IMG/VR virus record: IMGVR_UViG_3300025880_003256
Coordinates: 1 to 43,997 of that record
Origin: a virus
Length of the DNA stretch: 43,997 nt
Direction: 5' to 3' (one strand)
The translations under genes were made by a program, and so were the position numbers. Position 1 is the stretch's first letter. Every line of letters starts with the position of its first letter. Of the stretch, positions 6,517-14,933 are shown piece by piece. Under the pieces are notes generated by a model. The model searched no databases and had not been told where the DNA came from. It worked only from the letters and a program-made list of their open reading frames with translations.

Positions 6517-8259
6517 ATGTATACAAAATGTTATCAAGGTAAAAAATTAGGACATAATGTATGGGAAATGCATCTTTGGGAAGAAGATAAAGGTCATCAA
6601 GTTATTCCTTATGAAAATATAGCATATCAAGAGTGTAATGTAGAAGATCATACTAATATTGGATTAAATGGTGAACATTTAAAACATACTAATAATTGGT
6701 ATTTTTCTAAAAACCCTAATTATAGTGATAAGAATACCCCTGGCCTTCATTTCCATGATATGAAAGTTCACCAAAAATTCCTAGTTGAAAGATACGGAGT
6801 TAATGATGTACCTTCTACAGGTCATAGGGAAGTATTTTTTGATATCGAATGTGAAATTGGGGGGGCATTAACCGAAGATTATATTGAAAGTGCTCCAATG
6901 CCTATTACTTCAATTGCTTGGTGGGATAAAACACCTGATACTTGGCATATTTTAATTCTTGATAAAAAATCACAACTTAAACATACTAAAGCTAAAAATA
7001 AGGAAATTATACCTTGTAGTACTGAAAGTCAATTATTAGCTAAATTTATTGAAACCATCAGAGATATAGATCCTGACATATTAATTGGTTATAACTCAGA
7101 TTACTTTGATATACCTTATTTATATTACAGAATGTGTAATACAATAGGTAAGGAATTTGCAGATCATTTATCTCCCTTAGGTAAGGTAGAATCTAAAAAG
7201 TTTTCAAAATATTTTTTTAAACAAAACCAATATGTAGATATTGTAGGCATCGAATCTTTAGATTATATTCGTTTACATAAAAAGTATAGTTGGAAAGATG
7301 AACCAAGTTGGAAATTAGATGCAATTGGGGCCAAATATGTAGGTATGAATAAAATTGAATATGATGGGAATCTAGATCAATTATTTGAAACAGATATCCA
7401 TAAATTCATCCAGTATAACTTTGTTGATGTTGAAATTTTACAAAAATTAGATGAAAAACTACAATATATAGCATTAACTAAAAATATTTCACATAAAGGA
7501 AAACATAATTATAGTGAAGTATATGCTAATAGTATATCCCAAGATGGGGCTATATCTGCTTATTTATTATCCCAAAATATAATTCCACCACCTAAAGAAG
7601 CTTTTCCCCAAAAGAAAGATAGTTATGCCGGAGGATACCTTTTTTGCCCTAAAGCAGGATTGTATAAGTATATGTTTGATGAAGATTTAACATCGCTATA
7701 TCCATCTATAATAATGTCTATAAACATAGGTAAGGAAACATTTGTGGGGCGTATTGTAGATGCTAATGAGCGTAATAATAGATTGGGTCTTAACGATTTG
7801 AAAGAACGTGATCCTGAAGAGGAATTATTAGTTGAAAATAAAAAACGACAACAAACTAATGTAAATGTTGGTAGACTAATAACTATGATTGAACAAAGCA
7901 ATTTGTCAGTAGCAGCTAATGGTTCAATGTTTAGAACAGATAAAGAATCAGTTTTATCTACTATTCTAAAGAAATGGTTTGAAGAAAGAGTTGTGTACAA
8001 AAACCGTATGAAAAAAGCTTATAAAGCTGGGGATAAAGAATTAGGTGAATATAACCATTTAATGCAGTATACAATGAAAATTTTACTTAATAGTTTATAT
8101 GGAGCTACAGCCTTACCTTCATTTAGATATGGTATGAATTTTCAAACATTAAGCGAAGCTATTACCTTATCAGGACACAGAATAATCCAAGAATCAGCTC
8201 TTTGTGCTAACAGACATATGAATAAAGTTATGCGTGAAGAAATAAAATTAGAAATATGA
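6517..8259 (+). CDS. family B DNA polymerase, N-terminal part (exonuclease and half of palm/fingers)
   Basis: The 580-residue product is the first two thirds of a T4 gp43-like polymerase. The 3'-5' exonuclease site is visible as FFDIECE (Asp109, Glu111), GYNSDYFDIPYL and YNFVDVEIL. The polymerase has motif A as DEDLTSLYPS near 388 and motif B as KILLNSLYGA near 528. It stops about 50 residues after motif B, before the catalytic YxDTDS motif, which lies in a separate gene starting at 8931. The stop overlaps the next ATG (ATGA). No intein junction residues are seen at the break. It is probably active only with the second part. Confidence 0.93.
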   Translation: MYTKCYQGKKLGHNVWEMHLWEEDKGHQVIPYENIAYQECNVEDHTNIGLNGEHLKHTNNWYFSKNPNYSDKNTPGLHFHDMKVHQKFLVERYGVNDVPSTGHREVFFDIECEIGGALTEDYIESAPMPITSIAWWDKTPDTWHILILDKKSQLKHTKAKNKEIIPCSTESQLLAKFIETIRDIDPDILIGYNSDYFDIPYLYYRMCNTIGKEFADHLSPLGKVESKKFSKYFFKQNQYVDIVGIESLDYIRLHKKYSWKDEPSWKLDAIGAKYVGMNKIEYDGNLDQLFETDIHKFIQYNFVDVEILQKLDEKLQYIALTKNISHKGKHNYSEVYANSISQDGAISAYLLSQNIIPPPKEAFPQKKDSYAGGYLFCPKAGLYKYMFDEDLTSLYPSIIMSINIGKETFVGRIVDANERNNRLGLNDLKERDPEEELLVENKKRQQTNVNVGRLITMIEQSNLSVAANGSMFRTDKESVLSTILKKWFEERVVYKNRMKKAYKAGDKELGEYNHLMQYTMKILLNSLYGATALPSFRYGMNFQTLSEAITLSGHRIIQESALCANRHMNKVMREEIKLEI

Positions 8260-8519
8260 CATTAAAAAAACAATCTATTAGAAAAAACCAAATAATTACT
8301 GTAAATGGAACACCAGTTTCTAAAGAAGATTTAATCGCCAGAAGTGAAGAATGGAGTGATATCCAAGAAAACTTTTTTAGAAAAATGTTAAAACAAGGTG
8401 GAACTTTTAAAGTTGCAGGGATTAAATATAAAATTGAATTGTTAGAAAGAAATGATTTAGATTCAAATGGTAATAAACCGGTTAACCTTCCTCCAATACC
8501 TGGAGAAAGATCATTTTAA
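8256..8519 (+). CDS. hypothetical protein inside the split polymerase locus (87 aa)
   Basis: Starts in the ATGA overlap with the polymerase N-part. The product is charged and soluble, with a TVNGTPVSKEDLIARSEEW segment and a central FKVAGIKYKIELLER beta-like stretch; the end is Pro-rich (VNLPPIPGERSF). Not a homing endonuclease by any motif I can see. Its position between the polymerase halves suggests either an insertion or a partner protein; function unknown. Confidence 0.7.
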   Translation: MTLKKQSIRKNQIITVNGTPVSKEDLIARSEEWSDIQENFFRKMLKQGGTFKVAGIKYKIELLERNDLDSNGNKPVNLPPIPGERSF

Positions 8520-8529
8520 ATAATATAAA

Positions 8530-8934
8530 ATGAATTATAAAAAAGGAGTTATAGCTGGTGCTTTTGATGTATATCATCCTGGATATGTTCAAATGCTAAA
8601 AGAAGCAAAAGGGCAATGTGATTGCTTAGTAGTAATGTTACATACAGATCCTTCTAAAGAACGACCTGAAAAGGTTAAACCTATATTAACTGTTGATGAG
8701 CGTAAAGAAATGTTATTAAGTATTAGATATGTTGATGATGTTATTAGATATACTTACGAAGGACAATTATTAGATTTATTAAAATATGGTGAATTTAATA
8801 TTAGATTTTTAGGTGATGATTATAAAAATAAACCCTTTACTGGAGATAATTTAAAACTTCCTATTTATTATATTAATAGAAATCATGGATGGTCAACAAC
8901 TAAATTTAAAAAATTAATATCACAATCTATATGA
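8530..8934 (+). CDS. TagD-like cytidylyltransferase
   Basis: The 134-residue protein fits the glycerol-3-phosphate/ethanolamine-phosphate cytidylyltransferase family in length and layout. It has GAFDVYHPGY at 11-20 (family GTFD..HxGH), PEKVKPILTVDERKEML (family KP..s..eR..ml) and NRNHGWSTTKF near 118 (family RTxGISTT). The second His of the HxGH signature is Tyr here, which could weaken catalysis. It would make a CDP-activated small alcohol phosphate. It sits between the two polymerase parts, overlapping the second by 4 nt (ATGA). Confidence 0.78.
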   Translation: MNYKKGVIAGAFDVYHPGYVQMLKEAKGQCDCLVVMLHTDPSKERPEKVKPILTVDERKEMLLSIRYVDDVIRYTYEGQLLDLLKYGEFNIRFLGDDYKNKPFTGDNLKLPIYYINRNHGWSTTKFKKLISQSI

Positions 8935-9866
8935 AACATTTAGAAGAAACACCTTGGTGGATTTGTGACGAAGGAGATGAGAATTATTGTGCCTATGTAG
9001 ACACTGACTCTAATTACTTTAATGCAGAACCCTTACTTCTTAAGTTATACCCTAACTTTGAAGAATTACAGGCTGAGGAAAAAGATGATATTTTAGAAAA
9101 AGTAGCAATGAAATATCAGGATGTAATTAATGAAGATTATGATAGATTAGCTAAAGAATGTTTTAATGTAACTGAACATAGACTTGAAATGAAAACAGAA
9201 TGTGTTATCCGTTCAGCTTATTTCAGAGCAACTCGCCGTTATGCTCAGTGGATTACTAAACAAGAGGGAATTGCTAAAGAATCTTTAGATATTAAAGGTT
9301 TAGAGTTTATGAAAGCAAATTTTCCACCTATTTTAGGATCATTCTTTAATGATATTTTACAACAAGTATTAAAGGGTGAAGAAAAAGCTAGTATTTTAGA
9401 TCAAATTAAAGTATTTAAAAAACAAATACTAGATGGTACAATACCACTCACTAAATTAGGTAACCCATCAGCAGTTAAAAAACTAGAAAAATACTCGGGT
9501 AAAAATGCTAGGGCAGGAGAAATGTTTACAGAAATACTTAAAGGAGCTCCTGCACCCGTACGTGCTACAATCCGTTATAATGATTTACTAAGATTATGGC
9601 AATTAGATAAAAAGTATAATTTAATTACTCAAGCAGATAAAGTTAAATGGATATATTTAAAAGATAACCCTTACAAAATAGAAGCACTAGCCTTTTTTGA
9701 CTATGAAATGCCAGAAAAAGTTAATGATTTTTTAAATGCTTATGCTGATAGGCAAAAAGTATTTAATTCAATATTATTAAATAAATTAGAAGGATTTTTT
9801 AGTGATTTACAATGGTCATTAGATTTAAATCCTTACACAAATGCATTAGCATCCTTTGAGATATAA
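8931..9866 (+). CDS. family B DNA polymerase, C-terminal part (catalytic motif C and thumb)
   Basis: The 311-residue product starts about 20 residues before the catalytic motif CAYVDTDSNYF (near residue 22-31). It continues with the palm segment KTECVIRSAYFRATRRYAQW, a thumb region and KGAPAPVRATIRYN, then WIYLKDNPYKIEALAFFD, which match the C-terminal domain of T4 gp43. Joined to the product of 6517-8259 it makes a polymerase of about 890 residues, the usual gp43 size, with no obvious missing or repeated segment. The Phe-containing C-terminus (ALASFEI) is where gp43 contacts the clamp. Confidence 0.92.
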   Translation: MKHLEETPWWICDEGDENYCAYVDTDSNYFNAEPLLLKLYPNFEELQAEEKDDILEKVAMKYQDVINEDYDRLAKECFNVTEHRLEMKTECVIRSAYFRATRRYAQWITKQEGIAKESLDIKGLEFMKANFPPILGSFFNDILQQVLKGEEKASILDQIKVFKKQILDGTIPLTKLGNPSAVKKLEKYSGKNARAGEMFTEILKGAPAPVRATIRYNDLLRLWQLDKKYNLITQADKVKWIYLKDNPYKIEALAFFDYEMPEKVNDFLNAYADRQKVFNSILLNKLEGFFSDLQWSLDLNPYTNALASFEI

Positions 9867-9873
9867 AATAAAA

Positions 9874-9883
9874 TTCGTATATT
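9874..9883 (+). promoter_or_regulatory. TTCGTATATT promoter-like motif
   Basis: Exact copy, ending 6 nt before the clamp ATG. If TATATT acts as a -10 box, transcription would start at or very near the ATG, giving a leaderless or near-leaderless mRNA. Confidence 0.6.
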
Positions 9884-9889
9884 ACAATT

Positions 9890-10612
9890 ATGGTAAATAA
9901 AGCAACACTAACATCAGTCATTTCAAAATATTATTTAAATGGATTAAATAATCAAGTAAAATGGCGTATTAAAGATAATCAACTAACAGTTTATGCTGGT
10001 GATAATGGTAGAGTATGTAAAGTAGTACATAATAACTTTAACCTTGAAGACGCAGAATTAGGTGTATTTGATACCCATAAACTGAGTAAATTACTTTCTA
10101 TTACTAATGGTGAATTAAGTATTTCACTTGAAAAAATCAAAGCCGTTTATACTAAAATGAATATAGCTGATTTAAATTTTGATTTAACTTACTCATTAGC
10201 TGATATTCTAATTTTAGGTAAAAATACTTATTATGAAGATCCTGAAGAATTTGAAATACAAATAGATTTAACAAGAGAAGATATTGATCATTTAATTAAA
10301 GCAAAAAGTGCTTTAGCTGATGTTAATAATATGTTAATTACTACAACAACGGATTTTGATGGTATAAATGTATGTGAAATTATATTTGGTGATAATACTG
10401 GGTTTTCTAATAAAATCACTTACCAACTTAGAGGTAATATTACTAAAGGAGATATCCAAATCCCATTTGATTCAGATATATTTAAAGATATATTAAATGC
10501 TAATAAGGATATGGAAAGTGGTACACTAAAAATATCAGAAGTAGGAATGTTAAAAGCCAACTTTAAAACATCAGAAACAGAAAGTGAATATTTTATCGCG
10601 AGAAATGAATAA
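9890..10612 (+). CDS. DNA polymerase sliding clamp (gp45-like)
   Basis: The 240-residue product has the length of T4 gp45 (228) and the repeated clamp beta-strand pattern, with FDTHKLSKLLSI near 62 and QIPFDSDIFKDILNAN near 197 as the two most recognisable segments. It would form the ring that tethers the split polymerase. Position next to the polymerase and ahead of gp44/gp62 loader genes supports the call. Confidence 0.85.
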   Translation: MVNKATLTSVISKYYLNGLNNQVKWRIKDNQLTVYAGDNGRVCKVVHNNFNLEDAELGVFDTHKLSKLLSITNGELSISLEKIKAVYTKMNIADLNFDLTYSLADILILGKNTYYEDPEEFEIQIDLTREDIDHLIKAKSALADVNNMLITTTTDFDGINVCEIIFGDNTGFSNKITYQLRGNITKGDIQIPFDSDIFKDILNANKDMESGTLKISEVGMLKANFKTSETESEYFIARNE

Positions 10613-10640
10613 TCATATATGTATAATAGAACATAAAATT

Positions 10641-10688
10641 GTAGCTAGGGCACGATGTTATGTTTAAATTAAATTAACCGAGAGCTAC
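10641..10688 (+). promoter_or_regulatory. inverted repeat in the hsp20 leader
   Basis: GTAGCT at 10641-10646 is complementary to AGCTAC at 10683-10688, enclosing 36 nt of AT-rich sequence in the 97-nt gap before the hsp20 gene. It could fold in the mRNA leader; a heat- or phase-responsive role is only a suggestion. Confidence 0.35.
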
Positions 10689-10709
10689 GGCCTCACAAAA
10701 CTAAATGAT

Positions 10710-11129
10710 ATGAGTACATTATTTAATGAACGTACACCGTTCGACTTATTATTCCGTAACCTATTTAAGGCAGACGGCGTTTTCCAACCAACAACGTTTG
10801 AAAACAAACAACCACACCCACTAGATATTTTTTATGACGATGAAGGACTTCACTTTGAAGTTGCCTGTACTGGTCTAACTAAGAAAGACATCAAATTAGA
10901 AATTGATGGAGATCTTTTAAAAATTATTTATGATAAACCCAATGACGACGAATTTGATTATAGTGGCTACATCTATAAAGGATTAGCTAAAAGATCTTTT
11001 AACTTAGGTTATAAAGTAGCAGCTAAATTTGAACTTGAAAGTCTAACAGCAGAAATGAAGAATGGCTTACTTCATATTTTTATTCCAATTGCCGAATCTA
11101 AAAAGCCAAAATCAATTAAAATAAAATAA
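10710..11129 (+). CDS. Hsp20-type small heat shock protein
   Basis: The 139-residue protein has an alpha-crystallin domain from about 38 to 130, with FEVACTGLTKKDIKLEIDGDLLKI and the conserved late segment AEMKNGLLHIFIP (family A.l.nGvL.i.iP). The C-terminal I-x-I (SIKIK) is the usual oligomer contact. It holds unfolding proteins in the cytoplasm. T4-like marine phages often carry one; here it precedes a GroES/GroEL pair. Confidence 0.92.
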   Translation: MSTLFNERTPFDLLFRNLFKADGVFQPTTFENKQPHPLDIFYDDEGLHFEVACTGLTKKDIKLEIDGDLLKIIYDKPNDDEFDYSGYIYKGLAKRSFNLGYKVAAKFELESLTAEMKNGLLHIFIPIAESKKPKSIKIK

Positions 11130-11166
11130 AAGTTTTACCAAAAAAGCGTGTCCTAGCGCATTTTAT

Positions 11167-11176
11167 TTCGTATATT
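11167..11176 (+). promoter_or_regulatory. TTCGTATATT promoter-like motif
   Basis: Exact copy 24 nt before the ATG at 11201, after hsp20 and ahead of the groES-groEL genes. A weak GC-rich hairpin (GCGT/GCGC near 11147-11160) precedes it. Confidence 0.65.
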
Positions 11177-11200
11177 TCGGTCTAAATAGATAAGTTATAT

Positions 11201-11521
11201 ATGGCAAGAAAAGCAAAATCACTCACAACAATCTCAGATCCTTCAATGGAACCTTATTATATTACTAAGGATGAGCTCTGTTACACAGTAAATGAAAGAA
11301 TTATTCCAAATAAAGACCATTTTAGGTCAAAAGGGAATGGAACTGAATATGCAAAACCCCAGGGTTATTATCCTGAATTTAGACAAGCACTTCAAAAAAT
11401 TGCTAAAGAAAAAATGCATACTCGAAAAGATTATGAAACTTTAAGTAAATTCATAAATGAATATAAATTAATAGAAACTAACATTAAAAATTACACAGAT
11501 GGCCTTAGAAGCACTATTTGA
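11201..11521 (+). CDS. hypothetical protein ahead of groES (106 aa)
   Basis: Soluble, basic protein with a central Gly/Tyr/Pro segment (KPQGYYPEFRQAL) and a long C-terminal helix. No family recognised. It is the first gene after a promoter-like motif and overlaps groES by 23 nt, so it shares its transcript with the chaperonin genes. Confidence 0.7.
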   Translation: MARKAKSLTTISDPSMEPYYITKDELCYTVNERIIPNKDHFRSKGNGTEYAKPQGYYPEFRQALQKIAKEKMHTRKDYETLSKFINEYKLIETNIKNYTDGLRSTI

Positions 11522-11867
11522 TGCGGTTATAGTTAAACCGATCGAAATTGAAGAAACCACTTTTGGAAATATTATAGTCCCAGATTTAGGTAAAGAAAAA
11601 AATGAAACAGCAGAAATTATTTCTGTAGGACCTGGTAGAATGCTACAAGATGGTACTATGAAACCCCTTCCACTTAATGTGGGAGATAAAGTAGTTTTAC
11701 CAACAATGGGTTTTACAAAATTACCATATGATGGAGAGGAATATTATGTAGGTCCTGGAAATCAAATTTTAGCTAAAATTACTGAAACCGTTGATGTTTC
11801 GGAAATATTAGAAGAAACAAAAGAGTCATTAACCAAAGAAGAAATTAAAGATCTATCAAATGAGTAA
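11499..11867 (+). CDS. groES: GroES-like co-chaperonin
   Basis: A 122-residue protein with the GroES beta-barrel: ALFDAVIVKPIEIEETTFGNIIVP (start and mobile loop), ETAEIISVGPG (near 37), LNVGDKVVLP (near 59) and QILAKI (end of barrel). The mobile loop carries the hydrophobic IIVP that docks GroEL. An acidic tail of about 25 residues extends past the usual GroES end (about 95). It caps the phage GroEL encoded next door, the stop overlapping the groEL ATG by 8 nt. Confidence 0.92.
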   Translation: MALEALFDAVIVKPIEIEETTFGNIIVPDLGKEKNETAEIISVGPGRMLQDGTMKPLPLNVGDKVVLPTMGFTKLPYDGEEYYVGPGNQILAKITETVDVSEILEETKESLTKEEIKDLSNE

Positions 11868-13476
11868 ACAAGTTATTTTAGGTTCTGAAGCAAGAACCAA
11901 TTTAGTTAAAGGAATTGATATATTAGCTGATGCTGTAGTATCAACCTTAGGACCAAATGGTCGAAATGTAGTAATTGCAAATGAACAAGGAGCACCACAA
12001 TCAACTAAAGATGGGGTTACAGTTGCTAAATCAATTAATTTAAAAGACCCAAATCAAGAATTAGGGGTACAATTAGTAAAACAAGCTGCAATAAAAACAG
12101 CTGAAAAAGCAGGAGATGGTACTACTACTTCTACTTTATTAGCAAGAGAAATGATTAAAGCAGGTTTAACAGCTTTAAATAATAGTGAAAATGCAGTACA
12201 AATAAAAAGAGATATTGATTTTACAGTTAAAGAAGTTGTAAATAATCTAAAACAAATATCAGAAGATATTTCAGGGGAGGAACAGTTAGAACAAATTGCT
12301 ACTATATCAGCTAATAATGATCCTGAAACGGGGAAACTAATTGCTACTTCTATTGAGAAAGTAGGAATGGAAGGAGTTGTTCATATTGAAGAATCTCGTA
12401 CTGGAGAAACATATCTTGAAACTGTTGAAGGAATGCAATTTGACAGAGGGTATAAATCTCCTTATTTTGTTACTGATAATAATTCAATGACTTCTACTTT
12501 AGATAATCCTTTAATATTAATTGCAGATCAAAAATTAACACAAGTTAAAGAATTATTACCTATTTTAGAAAGTGTATCAACCCAAGCAAGATCTCTTCTA
12601 ATTATAGCTGAAGATATTGATAATGAGGCTTTAGCAACTCTTATTGTTAATAAAATGAGAGGTACTATGAAAGTATGTGCTGTTAAAGCTCCTGACTTTG
12701 GTGATAGAAGAAAATTAATTTTAGAAGATATTGCTATTACAACAGGTGGGCAAGTATTTGATACTCAAAAAGGAATGAAGTTAGATAAGTTTAGCTGGGA
12801 TTGGTTTGGAGAAGCTAGAACTGTGACTATAGGAAAAGAAGAAACAACTATTGTAGATGGAAAAGGAGAAGTTGGGCCTATTGAATCACGTATTGAAGAA
12901 TTACAACAACAAATTGATAAAGCAGCAACACCATTTGAAACAGAAAAACTTCAAGAAAGGTTAGCAAAATTTGTAGGTGGGGTAGCAATAATTCATGTAG
13001 GTGGTAATACTGAAACCGAAATGAAAGAAAAGAAAGACCGTGTTGATGATGCATTACATGCTACTAGAGCAGCTATAGAAGAAGGAATAGTACCAGGAGG
13101 AGGTTCAGCATTATTGTATGCTTCATCAGGTATAGAAGCTAAATCAACAGGAGCTGCAATCGTAATAGAGGCATGTTCAAAACCATTTAATCAAATTTTG
13201 GTTAATGCTGGGTTTGATGAAGTTAAAGGTCAAATATTAGCTGATAATTTAGTTAATTCGGGTAATGATACTTGGACAGGATTTAATATTAAAACTGAAG
13301 AAACAGTTAATATGAAAGAAGCAGGTATTATTGATCCAACTAAAGTAGCTAGAACAGCATTACAAAATGCTGCATCAGTAGCAGGTACTGTTCTATTAAC
13401 AGAATGTACAGTAGTAAATGAACTGGAAGAAAGTAAAAACCCACAAATAGACCCATCAATGATGGGGATGATGTAA
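11860..13476 (+). CDS. groEL: GroEL-like chaperonin
   Basis: A full-length 538-residue group I chaperonin (E. coli 548). ATP-site residues are visible: LGPNGRNV near 30, TKDGVTVAK (Asp51), GDGTTTSTLLA near 86, and PGGGSALLYA near 405; the end carries MMGMM as in the GGM tail. The apical-domain segment RGYKSPYFVTD is conserved. It should form the double ring with phage GroES to fold phage proteins in the cytoplasm, instead of or beside the host machine. No disrupting change seen. It shows the same AT-rich codon use as its neighbours. Confidence 0.96.
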   Translation: MSKQVILGSEARTNLVKGIDILADAVVSTLGPNGRNVVIANEQGAPQSTKDGVTVAKSINLKDPNQELGVQLVKQAAIKTAEKAGDGTTTSTLLAREMIKAGLTALNNSENAVQIKRDIDFTVKEVVNNLKQISEDISGEEQLEQIATISANNDPETGKLIATSIEKVGMEGVVHIEESRTGETYLETVEGMQFDRGYKSPYFVTDNNSMTSTLDNPLILIADQKLTQVKELLPILESVSTQARSLLIIAEDIDNEALATLIVNKMRGTMKVCAVKAPDFGDRRKLILEDIAITTGGQVFDTQKGMKLDKFSWDWFGEARTVTIGKEETTIVDGKGEVGPIESRIEELQQQIDKAATPFETEKLQERLAKFVGGVAIIHVGGNTETEMKEKKDRVDDALHATRAAIEEGIVPGGGSALLYASSGIEAKSTGAAIVIEACSKPFNQILVNAGFDEVKGQILADNLVNSGNDTWTGFNIKTEETVNMKEAGIIDPTKVARTALQNAASVAGTVLLTECTVVNELEESKNPQIDPSMMGMM

Positions 13477-13482
13477 AATAAT

Positions 13483-13492
13483 TTCGTATATT
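13483..13492 (+). promoter_or_regulatory. TTCGTATATT motif abutting a start codon
   Basis: Exact copy directly followed by the ATG at 13493. A -10 box here would place the start of transcription inside the gene, so this copy either serves downstream genes or is not a simple promoter. Confidence 0.45.
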
Positions 13493-13774
13493 ATGGATAA
13501 TAAATTAGAAATAATTGAAAGTAAAAGATTAATAGCTAACAGACAACCACCTGGAGACAGGTGGAAGTTAGTTGATGAACCTAATGGTAAAATATATACA
13601 AGCATAACTGATACTTTAGAAGCATATATGCGTAAAACAGGATGGGAAGGTCATTATAGATTAGAACCATTAGAAAGCAAATTATATTCTATAGGAATTG
13701 AAGAAGTAGAAATAAAACCAGAACCAATAAAAACATATAGTTTATATGGCGAATATTCAGACCCAGGACAATAG
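13493..13774 (+). CDS. hypothetical protein (93 aa)
   Basis: Soluble protein with a Pro-rich segment NRQPPGDRWKLV near 16 and a Trp-Glu-Gly core; no family recognised. It overlaps the clamp-loader gene by 29 nt. The ATG follows immediately after a TTCGTATATT motif. Confidence 0.65.
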   Translation: MDNKLEIIESKRLIANRQPPGDRWKLVDEPNGKIYTSITDTLEAYMRKTGWEGHYRLEPLESKLYSIGIEEVEIKPEPIKTYSLYGEYSDPGQ

Positions 13775-14684
13775 TTTATTAGTAGAAAAATACCGACCAT
13801 CTAAATTAGAAAATTATGTTGGTAATGAAAATATCAAAAATTCTATTTCTAAATATTTAGATCAAAATGATATTCAAAACTTAATATTTTATGGACCAGC
13901 TGGTACAGGAAAAACTACTTTGGCAAAACTTTGTGTTCAAAACCTTAATTGCGATCATCTTTATATTAATGCCTCTGATGAAAGGGGTATTGAAACGATT
14001 CGTGATAAAGTACAAGGATTTGCAAGCGTTGCTTCTTTTAAACCACTTAAAGTGGTCATTTTAGATGAAGCTGATTTTCTTACTATACAGGCGCAGGCTT
14101 CACTTCGTAATATCATCGAAACTTTCTCGCGTACGACGCGTTTTATTATGACTTGTAATTTTGTAGAGCGCATTATTGATCCTCTACAATCAAGGTGTCA
14201 AGTACTTAAAATTGTACCACCAACTAAAAAAGATGTTGCTAAACATTTAAATTGGATACTACAACAAGAGTCTATTGAACATGATATAAATGATTTAGTA
14301 CCTTTAGTTAACCAATACTATCCTGATTTACGTAAATGTATCAATACTATACAGTTATCTACACAAGAGAACACATTAAAATTAGATAAATCAATATTAG
14401 TATCATCTAATTATATAGATAAAGTTATTAATGCTTTATCCGAGGGATCTAAATATAACAAAATAGATTGTTATAACGATATACGTCAAATTATAGCTGA
14501 TGCTAATGTAGATGATTTTGATGAACTATTTAAAGCATTATATGAACGTGCATCTGAATATTTACAAAACAAAGAAGGTACAGCATCTATTTTAATAAAT
14601 GAACATCAATATAAAGCAAATTTCCGAATCGACAAGGAAATAAATACAATGTCGTTAATCCAAAATTTAATAAATAATAAATAA
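13746..14684 (+). CDS. clamp-loader ATPase subunit (gp44-like)
   Basis: A 312-residue AAA+ protein of the T4 gp44/RFC type: VEKYRPSKLENYVG at 13-26, Walker A GPAGTGKTT at 50-58, Walker B VVILDEAD near 106, and the SRC motif (LQSRCQ near 149) that gives the arginine finger. It loads the gp45-like ring together with the gp62-like product encoded 0.25 kb downstream. Length equals T4 gp44 (319). Confidence 0.93.
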   Translation: MANIQTQDNSLLVEKYRPSKLENYVGNENIKNSISKYLDQNDIQNLIFYGPAGTGKTTLAKLCVQNLNCDHLYINASDERGIETIRDKVQGFASVASFKPLKVVILDEADFLTIQAQASLRNIIETFSRTTRFIMTCNFVERIIDPLQSRCQVLKIVPPTKKDVAKHLNWILQQESIEHDINDLVPLVNQYYPDLRKCINTIQLSTQENTLKLDKSILVSSNYIDKVINALSEGSKYNKIDCYNDIRQIIADANVDDFDELFKALYERASEYLQNKEGTASILINEHQYKANFRIDKEINTMSLIQNLINNK

Positions 14685-14690
14685 TTAATT

Positions 14691-14933
14691 ATGCAACAAC
14701 AAGCCCAACAACCACAAATTGATTTAAAAAATACTACTGAAGTTAAAAACTTTAATGGTGGATCAATTTTTCAACAAGGAGTTATTTTACGTAAAGTATC
14801 TCGTTTTGTAGCAGGTACAGATGAAGATGCTTTACTTCCAATTCCTGTATTTTATGATCCTGAGACAAATAAAATTTTAGGAGAATCAGTACCAAAAGAA
14901 TTAAGAGAAGAACTTAAAGATGAAATCTGTTAA
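14691..14933 (+). CDS. hypothetical protein between clamp-loader genes (80 aa)
   Basis: Gln-rich N-terminus (MQQQAQQPQ), then a compact segment with GGSIFQQGVILRKVSRFVAG and IPVFYDPETNKIL. No family recognised. It lies directly between the gp44-like and gp62-like genes with no spacing to the second, so a role linked to replication is possible. Confidence 0.7.
   Translation: MQQQAQQPQIDLKNTTEVKNFNGGSIFQQGVILRKVSRFVAGTDEDALLPIPVFYDPETNKILGESVPKELREELKDEIC

Noticed and set aside
8256-8934. Homing endonuclease or intein between the polymerase parts
   Set aside because: Neither gene shows GIY-YIG, HNH or LAGLIDADG motifs, and the break has no intein Cys/Ser and His-Asn junctions.
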